NCBI RefSeq assembly: GCF_902859585.1
Contig: NZ_CADIJM010000002.1
Coordinates: 744,001 to 808,000 of the forward strand
DNA length: 64,000 nt
Origin: Achromobacter animicus
GTDB taxonomy: Bacteria; Pseudomonadota; Gammaproteobacteria; Burkholderiales; Burkholderiaceae_B
Direction of reading: 5' to 3'
In this document: positions 17,413-26,652 of the stretch, one piece after another
How the letters are laid out: each line of letters starts with the position of its first letter
How positions within the stretch are numbered: position 1 is the first letter of the stretch
Translations under genes and position numbers: made by a program
The notes under the pieces: generated by a model
Seen by the model: the letters and a program-made list of their open reading frames with translations, nothing else
Database searches by the model: none
What the model was told of the DNA's origin: nothing

Positions 17413-18877
17413 GGAAGTCCTTGAGCGGAATCAGGCCATCGACGCGCGGCGAGAAATCCACGCGCTTGGACAAGCCGAAAATCTCGCCGCCATCGAGCAG
17501 GAAGACGAGATAGGCCTGATCGCGGCCGATCTGCAGGGCCTTGGAATACAAGGCCTGACGCTTGGCGGGATCGGCTTCCTGGCGCGCGTCTTCGATCAGC
17601 TTTTTCAGCTCGGCGTTGTCGTTGGCGGCTGCGACGCCGCCTTCGGCGTAATAGGCGCTGAGCGTGCGATCCGCGTCCAGCAGCTGGTTCGAATGGCTGC
17701 TGCTGATCTGCGCTTCGGTCGGCACGCGGTTCTTGTTCAGCGCGTCCAGGTATTCGGCCCAGGCCAGCACCCGGAAGTTGACCTTCAGGCCCGCGGCCTC
17801 CCAGTAGGCGGCAATGGTTTCCGCCAGTTCCTTGTCTTTCAGCCAACGGCCCGAGGGGGCGTAGAGGTCGATGCTTTTGCCATGGGCGCCGGCGGCCTTC
17901 AGCAGCTCGGTCGCGCGCTTGGGATCGTACGGATAGGGCTTGATGGAGGCGTCATAGCCAAACCAGCCCGGCGCCAGCAGTTGGCCGTGCGACACAGACG
18001 CGTAGCCGCCATAGAGGTCGTTGGCCAGCGCTTCCTTGTCCACCGCGTAGTTCAAGGCCTGGCGCACGCGCACGTCGGCCGTCAGGCCTTTCAGAGCGTT
18101 GAGCGACACAAAGGGCAGGTCGGTGCCCTTGAGCGTTACGGCCTTTGCCACGCGCTTGGTGTCTTCCGGCAGCAGATTGGTGATGAAGTCGAAGTCGCCG
18201 GCGCGCAGGCCAGACAGGCGCGTGCCGGGTTCGGCGACGAAGCGATAGGTGGCGCGGTCGACATTGCCGACGGCCTTGGGGTTCCAGTAATTCGGGTTCT
18301 TGGTGAGGACGATGCGATTGCCCTTGGACCATTCCGTCAGCACATAGGGGCCGCTGCCCACCGGCTTCTGGCTCAGGCTGCCATCGGCAGCCGCGGCCGG
18401 CGACACGATGGTCAGCCAGGACAGACGCGCGGGCAGCGCCGGATCGGCGCCGTTGGTGTGCACCTTGACGGTCACGGCGTCCACGGCCTCGGCCTGCTTG
18501 ATGCCAAGAAAGAACGGACGCTGGCGCGATGCGGTCTTGGGGTCGACGATGCGGTTGATGCTGGCGGCCACGGCAGCGGCATCCAGGGGCTTGCCGTCGC
18601 TGAACTTGAGGTCCGGACGCAGCGTGACCTCCCAGGCCGTCGCGTCGATCTGACGCGGCAGGGCCGTCGCCAATTGCGGCACCAGCTCGCCCGCGGGCGT
18701 GCGGGTCAGCAGGGTTTCGAAGATGTTGCGCGACACGGCGCGCTCGGAGCCATCCTGCGCCGTCTGCGGATCCAGCGTCGAGGGCTCGGTGCCCAGCGCC
18801 AACGTGATATCAGCCGCCTGGGCGGCGCTCAGCACCGACGCAGACAGCAGCAAACCCAATAACTGGTTAAGGCGCAT
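17399..18877 (-). CDS. Peptide/nickel-type ABC substrate-binding protein (SBP_bac_5)
   Basis: A 492-residue periplasmic family-5 solute-binding protein. It has a signal peptide MRLNQLLGLLLSASVLSAAQA and a mature start ADITLALGTEPSTLDPQ, with the family strand GSGPYVLTEW near residue 160 and the DPKRATELLKAAG helix near 320. ATG 18877 is chosen over the upstream Met because GGAG sits 9 bases before it and it gives a clean signal peptide. It is the first gene of the importer. The 117-bp gap to the BisC-like gene holds an 8-bp direct repeat (18954-18961 and 18973-18980). Ligand class is unresolved: peptides, glutathione, opines or metal chelates are all possible. Confidence 0.93.
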   Translation of the reverse strand: MRLNQLLGLLLSASVLSAAQAADITLALGTEPSTLDPQTAQDGSERAVSRNIFETLLTRTPAGELVPQLATALPRQIDATAWEVTLRPDLKFSDGKPLDAAAVAASINRIVDPKTASRQRPFFLGIKQAEAVDAVTVKVHTNGADPALPARLSWLTIVSPAAAADGSLSQKPVGSGPYVLTEWSKGNRIVLTKNPNYWNPKAVGNVDRATYRFVAEPGTRLSGLRAGDFDFITNLLPEDTKRVAKAVTLKGTDLPFVSLNALKGLTADVRVRQALNYAVDKEALANDLYGGYASVSHGQLLAPGWFGYDASIKPYPYDPKRATELLKAAGAHGKSIDLYAPSGRWLKDKELAETIAAYWEAAGLKVNFRVLAWAEYLDALNKNRVPTEAQISSSHSNQLLDADRTLSAYYAEGGVAAANDNAELKKLIEDARQEADPAKRQALYSKALQIGRDQAYLVFLLDGGEIFGLSKRVDFSPRVDGLIPLKDFRVTD

Positions 18878-18953
18878 GGCGCACTCCGGATCCATCGTAA
18901 ATAAGGAAAACGAAGTTTGCCGTCAGAAAATCAAACGTGCCGTTCTAAGGATA

Positions 18954-18980
18954 TGTCGCGGAATTACTTGACTGTCGCGG
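18954..18980. repeat. 8-bp direct repeat between molybdoenzyme and importer genes
   Basis: TGTCGCGG occurs at 18954-18961 and 18973-18980, 19 bp apart start to start, in the only sizeable gap of the unit. The spacing is near two helical turns, so it could be a regulator site for the importer promoter. No known motif is recognised. Confidence 0.3.
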
Positions 18981-18994
18981 GGCGGGTTGCGGTA

Positions 18995-21283
18995 CTACGC
19001 CGCCCCGGACAGCAACACGGGCAGTTCCCAGGCCCGATGCTGCACCGGCTCGCCCAGATACTTTTCCACCTGCACCAGGGCGGTCTGGGCGCTGGGGCCC
19101 TGCGTCAGCCGCGAGGTTCCGATGTCCGCGGTCAGTGCGTTCGGATTGCCATGCCGGTCCATAGGGCCGTCGGGATCCGACCAGGCACCGGTCGCCATGA
19201 TCACCACGCCGCGCGACAGCCCGTCGTCCAGCACCGCACCCGCCAGACAGGCGCCACGGTCGTTGAACACCCGCAGCACATCGCCTTCGCTGATGCCGCG
19301 CTCGGCCGCATCCAGCGGGTTGATCGCAATGGGCTCATGGCCGGACACCTTGCCGGCGCGCGACAGGCTGGCGGGATCCAGTTGGCTGTGCAGCCGCGTG
19401 CGCGGTTGATTGGTCAGCAGATGCAGCGGCCATTGCTCGGCGGCCGGCGCGCCCAGCCATTCGGTCGGCGGCAGCCAGGCCGGATACCCGGGGCAATCGT
19501 CATAGCCATAACCGGCCACCGCTTCGGAATACAGCTCGATCCGCCCGGACTTTGTGTACAGCGGGTTGGCGGCTGGGTCCTGCCGAAAGCGCTCAAACAG
19601 CACGTAGGGCGTTTCGGGCGGCGGCACTTCGGCATGCCCGCGCGCCCAGAAGGTGTCAAAGTCAGGCAGTTCCACGCCCCGCGCCTGGCATCCCGCCCGC
19701 ATGCCGTCATAGACATGCCGGCACCAGCCGGGCACATCGCGCCCCGCGGTGAATGCCTCGCCAAAGCCGGCGCGGCGCGCGAGTTCCGCGAAGATGTCGA
19801 AATCGTTTCGTGCCTCGCCTTGCGGCTCCACGGCGCGATGCATGGCGAACACGTAAGGATCGCGCGACGACCCGCCCACATCTTCGCGCTCGAGCGCCGT
19901 CGTGGCGGGCAGCACGATATCGGCGCGCCGTGCCAACGGTGTCCAGAGGGACTCGTGCACGATCACCGTCTCGGGATTGTTCCAGGCCTGCCGTAAGCGA
20001 TTCTGGTCCTGATGGTGATGGAAGGGATTGCCGCCGGCCCAGAAGATCAGCTTCACGTCCGGGTACACATGGCGCCCACCGTTGAATTCGTATTCCGTGC
20101 CCGGCGCCAGCAGCATGTCCGCGATGCGCGCGACAGGAATCGCCAAACCCGACGGGTTCTTGGGCACGGGAATCTCCGGCCCCGGCACCTGGCGGCGCGG
20201 CTGGCCGACGCCGTTCAACGAGGCATGGCCAAAGGCAAAGCCGCCGCCGGGCAGGCCGATCTGGCCGAGCATGGCCGCCAGTCCGATCAATGCCCAATAC
20301 GGCTGCTCGCCATGCTGCGCACGCTGCAAGGCCCACGCAGCCGTCAACAGGCTGCGCTGCTCTGCGGCCTCGCGTGCCAGCGCCGCAATGCGCGCCGCGG
20401 GAATGCCGGTGATGGCCGCGGCCCACGCCGCGTCCTTGGGCTGGCCATCAGTATCGCCGCGCAAGTACGCGGCCCAGCGCTCGAACCCGGTGCAATGGCT
20501 GGCTAGAAATGCCGCGTCGTGAAGGTCCTGGGTCAGCAGGGTATGCGCCATGCCTAGCATCAACGCCGTGTCGGTGTTGGGCCGTATCGGCAGCCACTCG
20601 GCCGCCATTTCGGCGGGAATGTCGGCCCGGGTGGGGCTGACCACCACCAGCTTGATGCCGCGCCGCTGGGCCTCGCCCAACCATCCCGGCAGGTTGTGCA
20701 GACCTGCGCCGCCTGACGTCACCTGGCTGTTCTTGACCGGAATGCCGCCAAACGCGATCAGCACCCGGGTGTGTTCCAGCACGCTGTCCCAATCGGTCAC
20801 ATCGCCGCTGACGGGAGAGGTGGTGCCGATGACATACGGCAGCAGAAACTGCGCAGCGCCCCAGCTGTAATTACCGATCTGATCGACGCAGCCGCCGCCC
20901 AGGAACAGGAACCGCCGGATCAGGCTGCGCGCATGATGGACCCGCCCGGCCGAGGACCAGCCATACGAGCCGCCAAATATTCCGGCAGCGCCATGCTTGG
21001 CGCGCACGCGCGTCAGCTCGCCCGACACGAGATCCAGCGCGCGGTCCCAGGAAATTTCGATGTAGTCGTCGCCCTCGCGGTCGCGGCGGCCTTCAAGCCA
21101 GCCGCGCCGCACCGCGGGACGGCGCACGCGCAGTGGCGAATGCACTATCTCTGGTATGGAATCCAGCATGGGCGAGGGCGCCGGATCCGGCTCAAAAGGC
21201 TCGCAGCCGACCAGGCGGCCGGCTTCGGTGATTGCCGTGAAGGCGCCCCAATGCGCGAGCGAGGGGTGACGCGTACGTGCCAT
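18995..21283 (-). CDS. bisC: Molybdopterin-dependent oxidoreductase, BisC/TorZ-like (biotin or methionine sulfoxide reductase type)
   Basis: A 762-residue molybdoenzyme of the DMSO-reductase family with bis-MGD cofactor. There is no N-terminal iron-sulfur Cys motif and no Tat signal, which fits the cytoplasmic BisC type. The likely Mo ligand is Ser in GSYGWSSAGRVHHA near residue 105. Other motifs are YSWGAAQFLLPYVIG, IFWAGGNPFHHHQDQNRL near residue 420, VIVHESLWTPLARRADIVLPATTALER, and the C-terminal cofactor domain with LTNQPRTRLHSQLD. It probably reduces an S- or N-oxide. It lies upstream of, and in line with, the peptide-type importer, so the importer may bring in an oxidised sulfur compound. 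This link is inference. Confidence 0.9.
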   Translation of the reverse strand: MARTRHPSLAHWGAFTAITEAGRLVGCEPFEPDPAPSPMLDSIPEIVHSPLRVRRPAVRRGWLEGRRDREGDDYIEISWDRALDLVSGELTRVRAKHGAAGIFGGSYGWSSAGRVHHARSLIRRFLFLGGGCVDQIGNYSWGAAQFLLPYVIGTTSPVSGDVTDWDSVLEHTRVLIAFGGIPVKNSQVTSGGAGLHNLPGWLGEAQRRGIKLVVVSPTRADIPAEMAAEWLPIRPNTDTALMLGMAHTLLTQDLHDAAFLASHCTGFERWAAYLRGDTDGQPKDAAWAAAITGIPAARIAALAREAAEQRSLLTAAWALQRAQHGEQPYWALIGLAAMLGQIGLPGGGFAFGHASLNGVGQPRRQVPGPEIPVPKNPSGLAIPVARIADMLLAPGTEYEFNGGRHVYPDVKLIFWAGGNPFHHHQDQNRLRQAWNNPETVIVHESLWTPLARRADIVLPATTALEREDVGGSSRDPYVFAMHRAVEPQGEARNDFDIFAELARRAGFGEAFTAGRDVPGWCRHVYDGMRAGCQARGVELPDFDTFWARGHAEVPPPETPYVLFERFRQDPAANPLYTKSGRIELYSEAVAGYGYDDCPGYPAWLPPTEWLGAPAAEQWPLHLLTNQPRTRLHSQLDPASLSRAGKVSGHEPIAINPLDAAERGISEGDVLRVFNDRGACLAGAVLDDGLSRGVVIMATGAWSDPDGPMDRHGNPNALTADIGTSRLTQGPSAQTALVQVEKYLGEPVQHRAWELPVLLSGAA

Positions 21284-21426
21284 GCGGAAAACTCAGAGTG
21301 CGGTTCGATCCTGGATCAGCCTGACCCGGAATCCGGCGCCATGGCTGATGGCTTGATCGTCGAAATCATACTGCGGCGGGTGCAGGCCCGATGCATCACC
21401 TTCGCGGGCATCGCCCGGCAGTGACT

Positions 21427-21453
21427 TAGAATGGCCGGTCAGGACCGGCCATT
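21427..21453 (+). promoter_or_regulatory. Candidate -10 element and 24-bp palindrome at MocR gene promoter
   Basis: TAGAAT at 21427-21432 is a near-consensus -10. It overlaps a palindrome at 21430-21453 whose arms AATGGCCGGTC and GACCGGCCATT (11 bp, perfect) flank a 2-base centre. Transcription would start inside the palindrome, as expected of a repressor operator. No good -35 is seen. The 203-bp gap 21284-21486 holds nothing else I can support. Confidence 0.5.
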
Positions 21454-21486
21454 TCCGTGCCGATCAGCAGACCGTTCAACAACCGT

Positions 21487-22983
21487 ATGGCAACGACATT
21501 CCAGCTGGATACGCTCAAGATTCAAATGAACGAGGCGGCGCTCCAGCGGTTGGATCTGCATCAGCGCATCCAGCGGGCGCTGCGCGCGCTGATCCTGGAC
21601 GGCGCGCTGGGACCGCGGGTCAAGCTGCCCGCGACGCGCAGCTTGGCCAAGTCGCTGGGCGTGTCGCGCGACACCGTCGAAAACGCCTACGTGCAATTGC
21701 ATCGCGATGGCTACATCGTGCGTCGCGAGGGCTCGGGCAGCTATGTGTCCGAGACGGTGGGAATCGAACTGCGGGGCGCGACGCGCAAGCGGGCAAGGCT
21801 GGAGCGCAAGCCCGGCGCGGCGCAGCCGGGTGCGGGTCTGAGCCGGCGCGGGCGGGCGATCCTGGATAGCGGCGGCGTGTCAGACCAGCAGGTCATCAAG
21901 GCGTTCGCCACCGGCCTGCCCGAGACGCGCACGTTTCCCACTGGCGTCTGGGAACGCCTGCAGCGCCAAGTCATGAAGGACAGCCGCAACCACGTGCTGC
22001 TGCATGGCGAACCGCAAGGCGCTGAACCGCTGCGCCGCGCCATCGCTGCCTATCTGAATCTGGAGCGTGGCGCCAAGGTCGTGCCCGAGCAGGTCCTGGT
22101 GCTCAGCAGCACCCGGCAAGCGCTCTTCCTGTGCGCGCACCTGCTGGCCGACGCCGACAAGCCCATCCTGATGGAGAACCCCGGTTACTTCGGCGCCCGC
22201 AAGTCGTTCGAGGCCGCCGAAACGCGGGTCGTGCCGATAGACGTCGACGCGCAGGGCATACGCATGGACCTCCTGCGCGCGGACCGCAGCGGCGCCAATT
22301 GCGTGTATGTGACGCCGTCGCACCAGTATCCGACGGGCGTGACGTTGTCGCTGGAACGCAGGCTGGAGCTGATCGGTTGGGCCGCGGACCATGGCAAGTG
22401 GATCATCGAGGACGACTACGACAGCGAATTCCATTACGACGGTTTGCCGACTGCTTGCGTGCAGGGTCTGGACCGGCATCAGCGCACCTTGTACCTGGGT
22501 ACATTCAGCAAGACGCTGTTTCCCGGCCTGAGGATGGGATACATGGCGCTGCCGCCGGAACTGGTCGACGCCTTTTCACGGGCGCGCAGCATCATGGACG
22601 GACACACGCCGCAGATACTGCAATTGACACTGGCCCGCTTCATGGAAGACGGTCATTACCATTCGCACGTGCGGGCGATGCGCAAGCTGTACGCGGGGCG
22701 CCGCGAGGTTCTGCTGGCGTCGCTGGTCAAGCGGCTGGGCCACGTCGTGCAGGCCGTGCGTCCCCCCGGCGGCCTGCAGATCCCGTGCCTGCTCGAGCCG
22801 GGCTGGTCCGAGGAAAGGACCCTGCTTCTGGCGGAGCGCGCCGGCCTGCGCCTGCCCGGCCTCAGCCGGCTGTATGCCGGCCCGTACAAGCAGCCGGGCT
22901 GGCTGTTGGGCTATGCGTCGTTGACGGCCTACGAGATCGAGGACGCCGTGCTGCGTCTGGAGAACGCGCTGTCAAGGGCTTGA
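21487..22983 (+). CDS. MocR/PdxR-type regulator (GntR HTH fused to aminotransferase-like domain)
   Basis: A 498-residue transcription factor. Residues about 15-85 are a GntR winged helix (LPATRSLAKSLGVSRDTVENAYVQL), and the rest is a fold-type I aminotransferase-like domain. The PLP site is intact: DDYDSEFHYDG around residue 310 and the Schiff-base Lys in YLGTFSKTLFPGLRMGY near 345. The ATG at 21487 is the likely start; a GTG at 21457 is also in frame, but it would leave almost no leader after the palindrome. It ends 12 bases inside the convergent BenE gene. MocR proteins usually control neighbouring vitamin or amino-acid genes; here the target may be itself or the benzoate-type transporter. 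Confidence 0.92.
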   Translation: MATTFQLDTLKIQMNEAALQRLDLHQRIQRALRALILDGALGPRVKLPATRSLAKSLGVSRDTVENAYVQLHRDGYIVRREGSGSYVSETVGIELRGATRKRARLERKPGAAQPGAGLSRRGRAILDSGGVSDQQVIKAFATGLPETRTFPTGVWERLQRQVMKDSRNHVLLHGEPQGAEPLRRAIAAYLNLERGAKVVPEQVLVLSSTRQALFLCAHLLADADKPILMENPGYFGARKSFEAAETRVVPIDVDAQGIRMDLLRADRSGANCVYVTPSHQYPTGVTLSLERRLELIGWAADHGKWIIEDDYDSEFHYDGLPTACVQGLDRHQRTLYLGTFSKTLFPGLRMGYMALPPELVDAFSRARSIMDGHTPQILQLTLARFMEDGHYHSHVRAMRKLYAGRREVLLASLVKRLGHVVQAVRPPGGLQIPCLLEPGWSEERTLLLAERAGLRLPGLSRLYAGPYKQPGWLLGYASLTAYEIEDAVLRLENALSRA

Positions 22984-24195
22984 CCGGCCTTGATTGGGCA
23001 GCATGGAGTGCCGTCCCTGAGGGCCGCCGTGCATCAGCAGATGCGCGGTCAAGCCGGCCACCAGGCCCCAGAATGCGCCGCCCACGCCTAGCATCGTGAC
23101 GTTCGCGGCGGTGGCCAGAAAGGTGATGAGCGCCGTCTCACGCGTGCGCGCGTCGGCCATGGCGTTGGCCAGGCTGCCGCCAATCGCGCCAAGCAAGGCA
23201 AGGCCGGCCAGCGTGGTGATGAATGCCTTGGGCAGCACCATGAACAGTGTCGCCAACGTAACGCCGAAGGTGCCGACCAGAATGTAGAACGCACCGCAGG
23301 CCAGACCCGCGATGTAACGCTTGGCGGGATCTTCATGGGCGTCCTTGCCGGTGCAGATGGCGGCGGTGATCGCCGCGACATTGAATGCGTGCGCGCCGAA
23401 AGGCGCCATGACGAGCGAGCCCAGTCCCGTCACGGTCAGGATCGGATTCGCGCTGGTCCGGTAGCCATCGTTGCGCAGCACCAGCATGCCGGGCATGTAT
23501 TGACCCGTGAGCGTGATGATGAAAAGGGGCAGCGCAACGCCCAGCGCGGCCTGCAGCGAGAAGCCGGGCGTTTCGAACACGGGCGCCGCCAGGCGCAGAT
23601 GGACCGCCGAGAAGTCGATCCGGCCCTGCGCGATGAGCAATGCGAGGCCGATGGCCAGGATGCCGATCACGGCGAAGCGCGAGGAGAAGCGCTTGAGCAG
23701 CGCGTAGGACACCACCAGCACGATCACCAGCAGGGGGTCGGCGCTGGCGCCGCCAAAGGCATTGACGCCAAACTGCAGCAGGATGCCCGCCAGCAGTCCG
23801 GCGGCAATGCCAGCCGGGATCCTGCGCACAAGCTTTTCGAATGCACCCGACAGTCCCAGCACGATGAAACCCAGCGCCGACAACATGTACGCGCCGATGA
23901 CTTCCTGATAAGGCGTGAAAGGCATGACCGTGGCAAGGAACGCGGCGCCGGGCGTGGACCACGCCGTAATGATGGGCGCCTTGTAGCGCCAGCTGAGCAG
24001 CACGCCGGTCACGCCCACCCCGATGGATACCGCCCATACCCAGGAGGTGGTCTGCGCCGGCGTCAAGCGGGCCAGCTCTGCCGCCTGAAACACCAGGACA
24101 AAGGTGCCGCCATAGTTCACCAACACCGATATCAGGGCCGCGACGGTCGGGGATAGGAAGTCGGCGAGTCGGATACCCGCCCGAGGTGCTGTCAT
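22972..24195 (-). CDS. benE: BenE-family benzoate/H+ symporter
   Basis: A 407-residue inner-membrane transporter with about 11-12 hydrophobic segments. BenE-family features are FVLVFQAAELARLTPAQTTSW near residue 32, the ITAWSTPGAAFLAT motif near residue 77, IPAGIAAGLLAGILLQFGVNAF near 130, and NVAAITAAICTGKDAHEDP near 265, which resembles the conserved BenE signature. Members take up benzoate or related aromatic acids with protons. The gene stands alone, overlapping the MocR gene tail to tail by 12 bases. No benzoate dioxygenase genes are in the window, so the substrate may be another compound. Confidence 0.9.
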   Translation of the reverse strand: MTAPRAGIRLADFLSPTVAALISVLVNYGGTFVLVFQAAELARLTPAQTTSWVWAVSIGVGVTGVLLSWRYKAPIITAWSTPGAAFLATVMPFTPYQEVIGAYMLSALGFIVLGLSGAFEKLVRRIPAGIAAGLLAGILLQFGVNAFGGASADPLLVIVLVVSYALLKRFSSRFAVIGILAIGLALLIAQGRIDFSAVHLRLAAPVFETPGFSLQAALGVALPLFIITLTGQYMPGMLVLRNDGYRTSANPILTVTGLGSLVMAPFGAHAFNVAAITAAICTGKDAHEDPAKRYIAGLACGAFYILVGTFGVTLATLFMVLPKAFITTLAGLALLGAIGGSLANAMADARTRETALITFLATAANVTMLGVGGAFWGLVAGLTAHLLMHGGPQGRHSMLPNQGRSSP

Positions 24196-24263
24196 GAATC
24201 ACTCCGCATTCAAGGGGCGCCCGGCCGCGGGCCGGACTTGAACGGGGAGTCTATGGGGGGCGC

Positions 24264-24281
24264 GGCAGGTTGATACCTGCC
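24264..24281. promoter_or_regulatory. Hairpin/palindrome upstream of benE and downstream of photolyase
   Basis: Arms GGCAGGT and ACCTGCC with a 4-base centre (TGAT), followed at 24286-24298 by a second GC-only palindrome CCCGCC-G-GGCGGG. It sits 69 bp upstream of the benE start and 45 bp after the photolyase stop. It may be an operator for benE or a terminator for the photolyase transcript; no U-run follows. Confidence 0.35.
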
Positions 24282-24325
24282 ACATCCCGCCGGGCGGGCA
24301 GACCGCTTCTGAAGTGGAACCTTTC

Positions 24326-25876
24326 TTAAAGCTCGTCCAGGCGTGTCAACGTCAACGCCGCGTGCTCACGCAACGCCGTCTGCGCGTCCTCGGGCATGTC
24401 CCGCCAGCGTTGGTACACCATGGCCAGGCGCCGGTTGTCCTTGAGCTGCGGTTGATGGCGAGCAAAGAAATCCCAGTACAGCGCGTTGAACGGACAGGCG
24501 CGATCGCCTGTCTTCTGTTTCCTGTCGTACGAGCATCCACGGCAGTAATCGCTCATTCGGTCGATGTACGACGCACTGCCGGCATAGGGTTTCGTGCCCA
24601 GCAGACCACCGTCGGCAAACTGGCTCATGCCAACCGTGTTGGGCAGTTCGACCCATTCGAACGCATCGATGTACACGCCCAGATACCAACGGTGCACTTC
24701 GGCAGGGTCCAGACCGGCCAGCAGCGCGAAGTTGCCGATGACCATCAGGCGTTGGATATGGTGCGCGTAGGCGTTGTCCAGCGAATTGCCGATGGCGTCG
24801 CGCATGCAGCGCATGGTGGTCTTTCCGGTCCAGAACCACGTCGGCAGCGGGCGTGTGTGCGCCAAGGCGTTGCGCGTCTCGTAACCCGGCATGTGCGCCC
24901 AGTACACGCCACGCACATATTCGCGCCATCCCAGGATCTGCCGGATGAAGCCCTCGACCGCTGCCAAGGGCGCGCGCCCCGTTTCGTAGGCGGCCTGCGC
25001 CTGCCGCACCAGCTCGTCTGGGTGCAGCATCTTGGTGTTCAGGGCGAATGACAACTGCGAGTGAAACAGGCGCGGATTGCCCGCGCTCATGGTGTCTTCG
25101 TAAGCCCCGAAGTTGGGCAAGGTGTGCTGGATGAAATGATCCAGCCACGCTAACGCCTGCGTGCGATTCAACGGCCAGCGGAAGTGATCGGCTTGCGGAT
25201 TTCCAAAGCTTCGCACGCCTGCCTGACACACCGTTTCCCACAACGCGCGATGGTCATGCTCGGGCCGCGCGTCCGGCGGCAGCGGCGGCGTTCCAGGCCA
25301 GGACTTGCGGTTGTCGTGGTCAAAGTTCCATCGGCCGCCCGCGGGCGCGCCCGATTCGTCCACGAGTACGCCATGGCGCTGGCGCATATGACGGTAAAAC
25401 GTCTCCATGAGCCAGTTCTTGCGTGGGGCGAAGAACTTGGCCACCTCGTCACGCGTCGTGTAGAAGTGCTCGCTGTCGGCTTCCCGGACAGAGAATGCTT
25501 GCGACGCACTCCAGGCGCCAAGGACTTCGCTGACGCGCCACTCATCGGGCTGCTGGTAGTCCAGTTCTCGGGCGCCATAGTGGGCCATCAACGCTGCCAG
25601 ATTCTGGGTGATGTTCTGCCGGTTGCTGGCATTGTCGATGGCGACATACCGCACGCGATGTCCCGCCTCGCGCAGATGCCGCGCGAAATCGCGCATGGCG
25701 GCGAATATCGCCAGGATTTTTTGCGCGTGGTGCAGCACGTAGTCCGTCTCTTGACGCACTTCCATCAGCACATACACGACGTTCGGGTCGGTCCGGGCGA
25801 ACCAGCTGTGCAACGGGTTCAACTGGTCGCCGAGAATCAGGCGCAGGGTGTGCGCCCTCGCGCGCTCGGATGTCAT
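24326..25876 (-). CDS. Iron-sulfur cryptochrome/(6-4) photolyase family protein (CryPro/FeS-BCP)
   Basis: A 516-residue flavoprotein of the deoxyribodipyrimidine photolyase-related class, which repairs UV (6-4) lesions or senses blue light. The N-terminal domain starts TLRLILGDQLNPLHSWF. Four Cys match the spacing of the 4Fe-4S ligands in Agrobacterium PhrB: MRCMRD (about 355), CRGC (about 443 and 446) and RACPFNALYWDF (about 459). The FAD-domain motif EGFIRQILGWREYVRGVYW is near residue 308. The frame is open upstream to 26113, but that is lipocalin shadow; MTSERARAHTLRL starts the domain. It is 16 bases after the lipocalin stop, so the two are probably co-transcribed as part of a light/oxidative stress response. 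Confidence 0.93.
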   Translation of the reverse strand: MTSERARAHTLRLILGDQLNPLHSWFARTDPNVVYVLMEVRQETDYVLHHAQKILAIFAAMRDFARHLREAGHRVRYVAIDNASNRQNITQNLAALMAHYGARELDYQQPDEWRVSEVLGAWSASQAFSVREADSEHFYTTRDEVAKFFAPRKNWLMETFYRHMRQRHGVLVDESGAPAGGRWNFDHDNRKSWPGTPPLPPDARPEHDHRALWETVCQAGVRSFGNPQADHFRWPLNRTQALAWLDHFIQHTLPNFGAYEDTMSAGNPRLFHSQLSFALNTKMLHPDELVRQAQAAYETGRAPLAAVEGFIRQILGWREYVRGVYWAHMPGYETRNALAHTRPLPTWFWTGKTTMRCMRDAIGNSLDNAYAHHIQRLMVIGNFALLAGLDPAEVHRWYLGVYIDAFEWVELPNTVGMSQFADGGLLGTKPYAGSASYIDRMSDYCRGCSYDRKQKTGDRACPFNALYWDFFARHQPQLKDNRRLAMVYQRWRDMPEDAQTALREHAALTLTRLDEL

Positions 25877-25892
25877 GGCGCGCGGCTTTGCA

Positions 25893-26501
25893 TCAGGAGG
25901 CCGGTTCCAGTGGCGGCTGTTCGCGTTCCTGGCTGACCCAGATGAATGCGTCGGTGTCCAGGCCCAACGCCTTGGCGCGGCGCAGGATGTCGTCGCGCGT
26001 ATCGCGGCCAAGCGTCTTGTCACGCGCGAGAATCCAGGCGTAGCTGCGATCCGGGCCGACGACCAGGGCCCAGCGATAATCCGGATCCAATGCGGCCACA
26101 TGGTAGCCGCCATAGAAGGGGCCGAAGAACGACACTTTCAGCGATGCCACCGATGGGTCACCCGTGAAGCGGGCTCGCCCCTGCGCCGAACGCCAATCGC
26201 CTTGCGAACCCTTGGCCGGGTCGAACCCGCGGTTGATGACGCGCACGGTGCCGTCGTCTTGCAGCGTGTAGTGGGCGGTGACGTCTGTCATGCCGCGTTC
26301 GAAGCTGTGGTCCAGCCGCGCGATTTCGAACCAGCGTCCTTCATAACGATGCACGTCGAAGGAGCCAACGGGTGTCACGCCTTTGGGCGGCGTCGTCGCG
26401 GCACAGCCATACAACGTCAAACCCAACAGTCCCAAGGCCAGCCACGGGGCGACGCGCCGCAACGGGTGGATGAAACGACGACCGGCTTCTGCATGGCGCA
26501 T
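25893..26501 (-). CDS. blc: Blc-like lipocalin lipoprotein
   Basis: A 202-residue outer-membrane lipocalin. An N-terminal signal with lipobox LYGC places the lipid-modified Cys at residue 33. The lipocalin motif GSFDVHRYEGRWFEIARLDH (GxW) is near residues 47-66; NRGFDPAKGSQGDWRSAQGRARF and YRWALVVGPDRSYAWILAR are typical of bacterial Blc, which binds lysophospholipids or fatty acids. It is first in a two-gene unit with the photolyase. A second, shorter lipocalin (36262-36780) closes the lipid operon, so this island has two. A Blc beside a photolyase is a recurring arrangement in light-response loci. Confidence 0.92.
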   Translation of the reverse strand: MRHAEAGRRFIHPLRRVAPWLALGLLGLTLYGCAATTPPKGVTPVGSFDVHRYEGRWFEIARLDHSFERGMTDVTAHYTLQDDGTVRVINRGFDPAKGSQGDWRSAQGRARFTGDPSVASLKVSFFGPFYGGYHVAALDPDYRWALVVGPDRSYAWILARDKTLGRDTRDDILRRAKALGLDTDAFIWVSQEREQPPLEPAS

Positions 26502-26532
26502 GAAAAACCTCCGCTGAATTTGAATCTCGGAA

Positions 26533-26538
26533 ATTATA
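26533..26538 (-). promoter_or_regulatory. Perfect -10 hexamer upstream of lipocalin-photolyase unit
   Basis: TATAAT on the minus strand lies about 32 bases before the lipocalin start, in a locally AT-rich patch. The -35 position is poor (CCAAGG at 17-bp spacing), and a GGAAC element lies at 26561-26565. The GCATCC-type ECF motif found elsewhere in the island is absent here. Confidence 0.35.
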
Positions 26539-26652
26539 TTTGCGGGGGTCTGCGCCCTTGGTTCCAGTTCGGAAAGAAAGGAAACAATTCATGGGCTTCA
26601 GGCCGGCTTCAGGTCCCGAGCTTGGGCCGGCGCCGATTCAGGCGGGCCGGCG

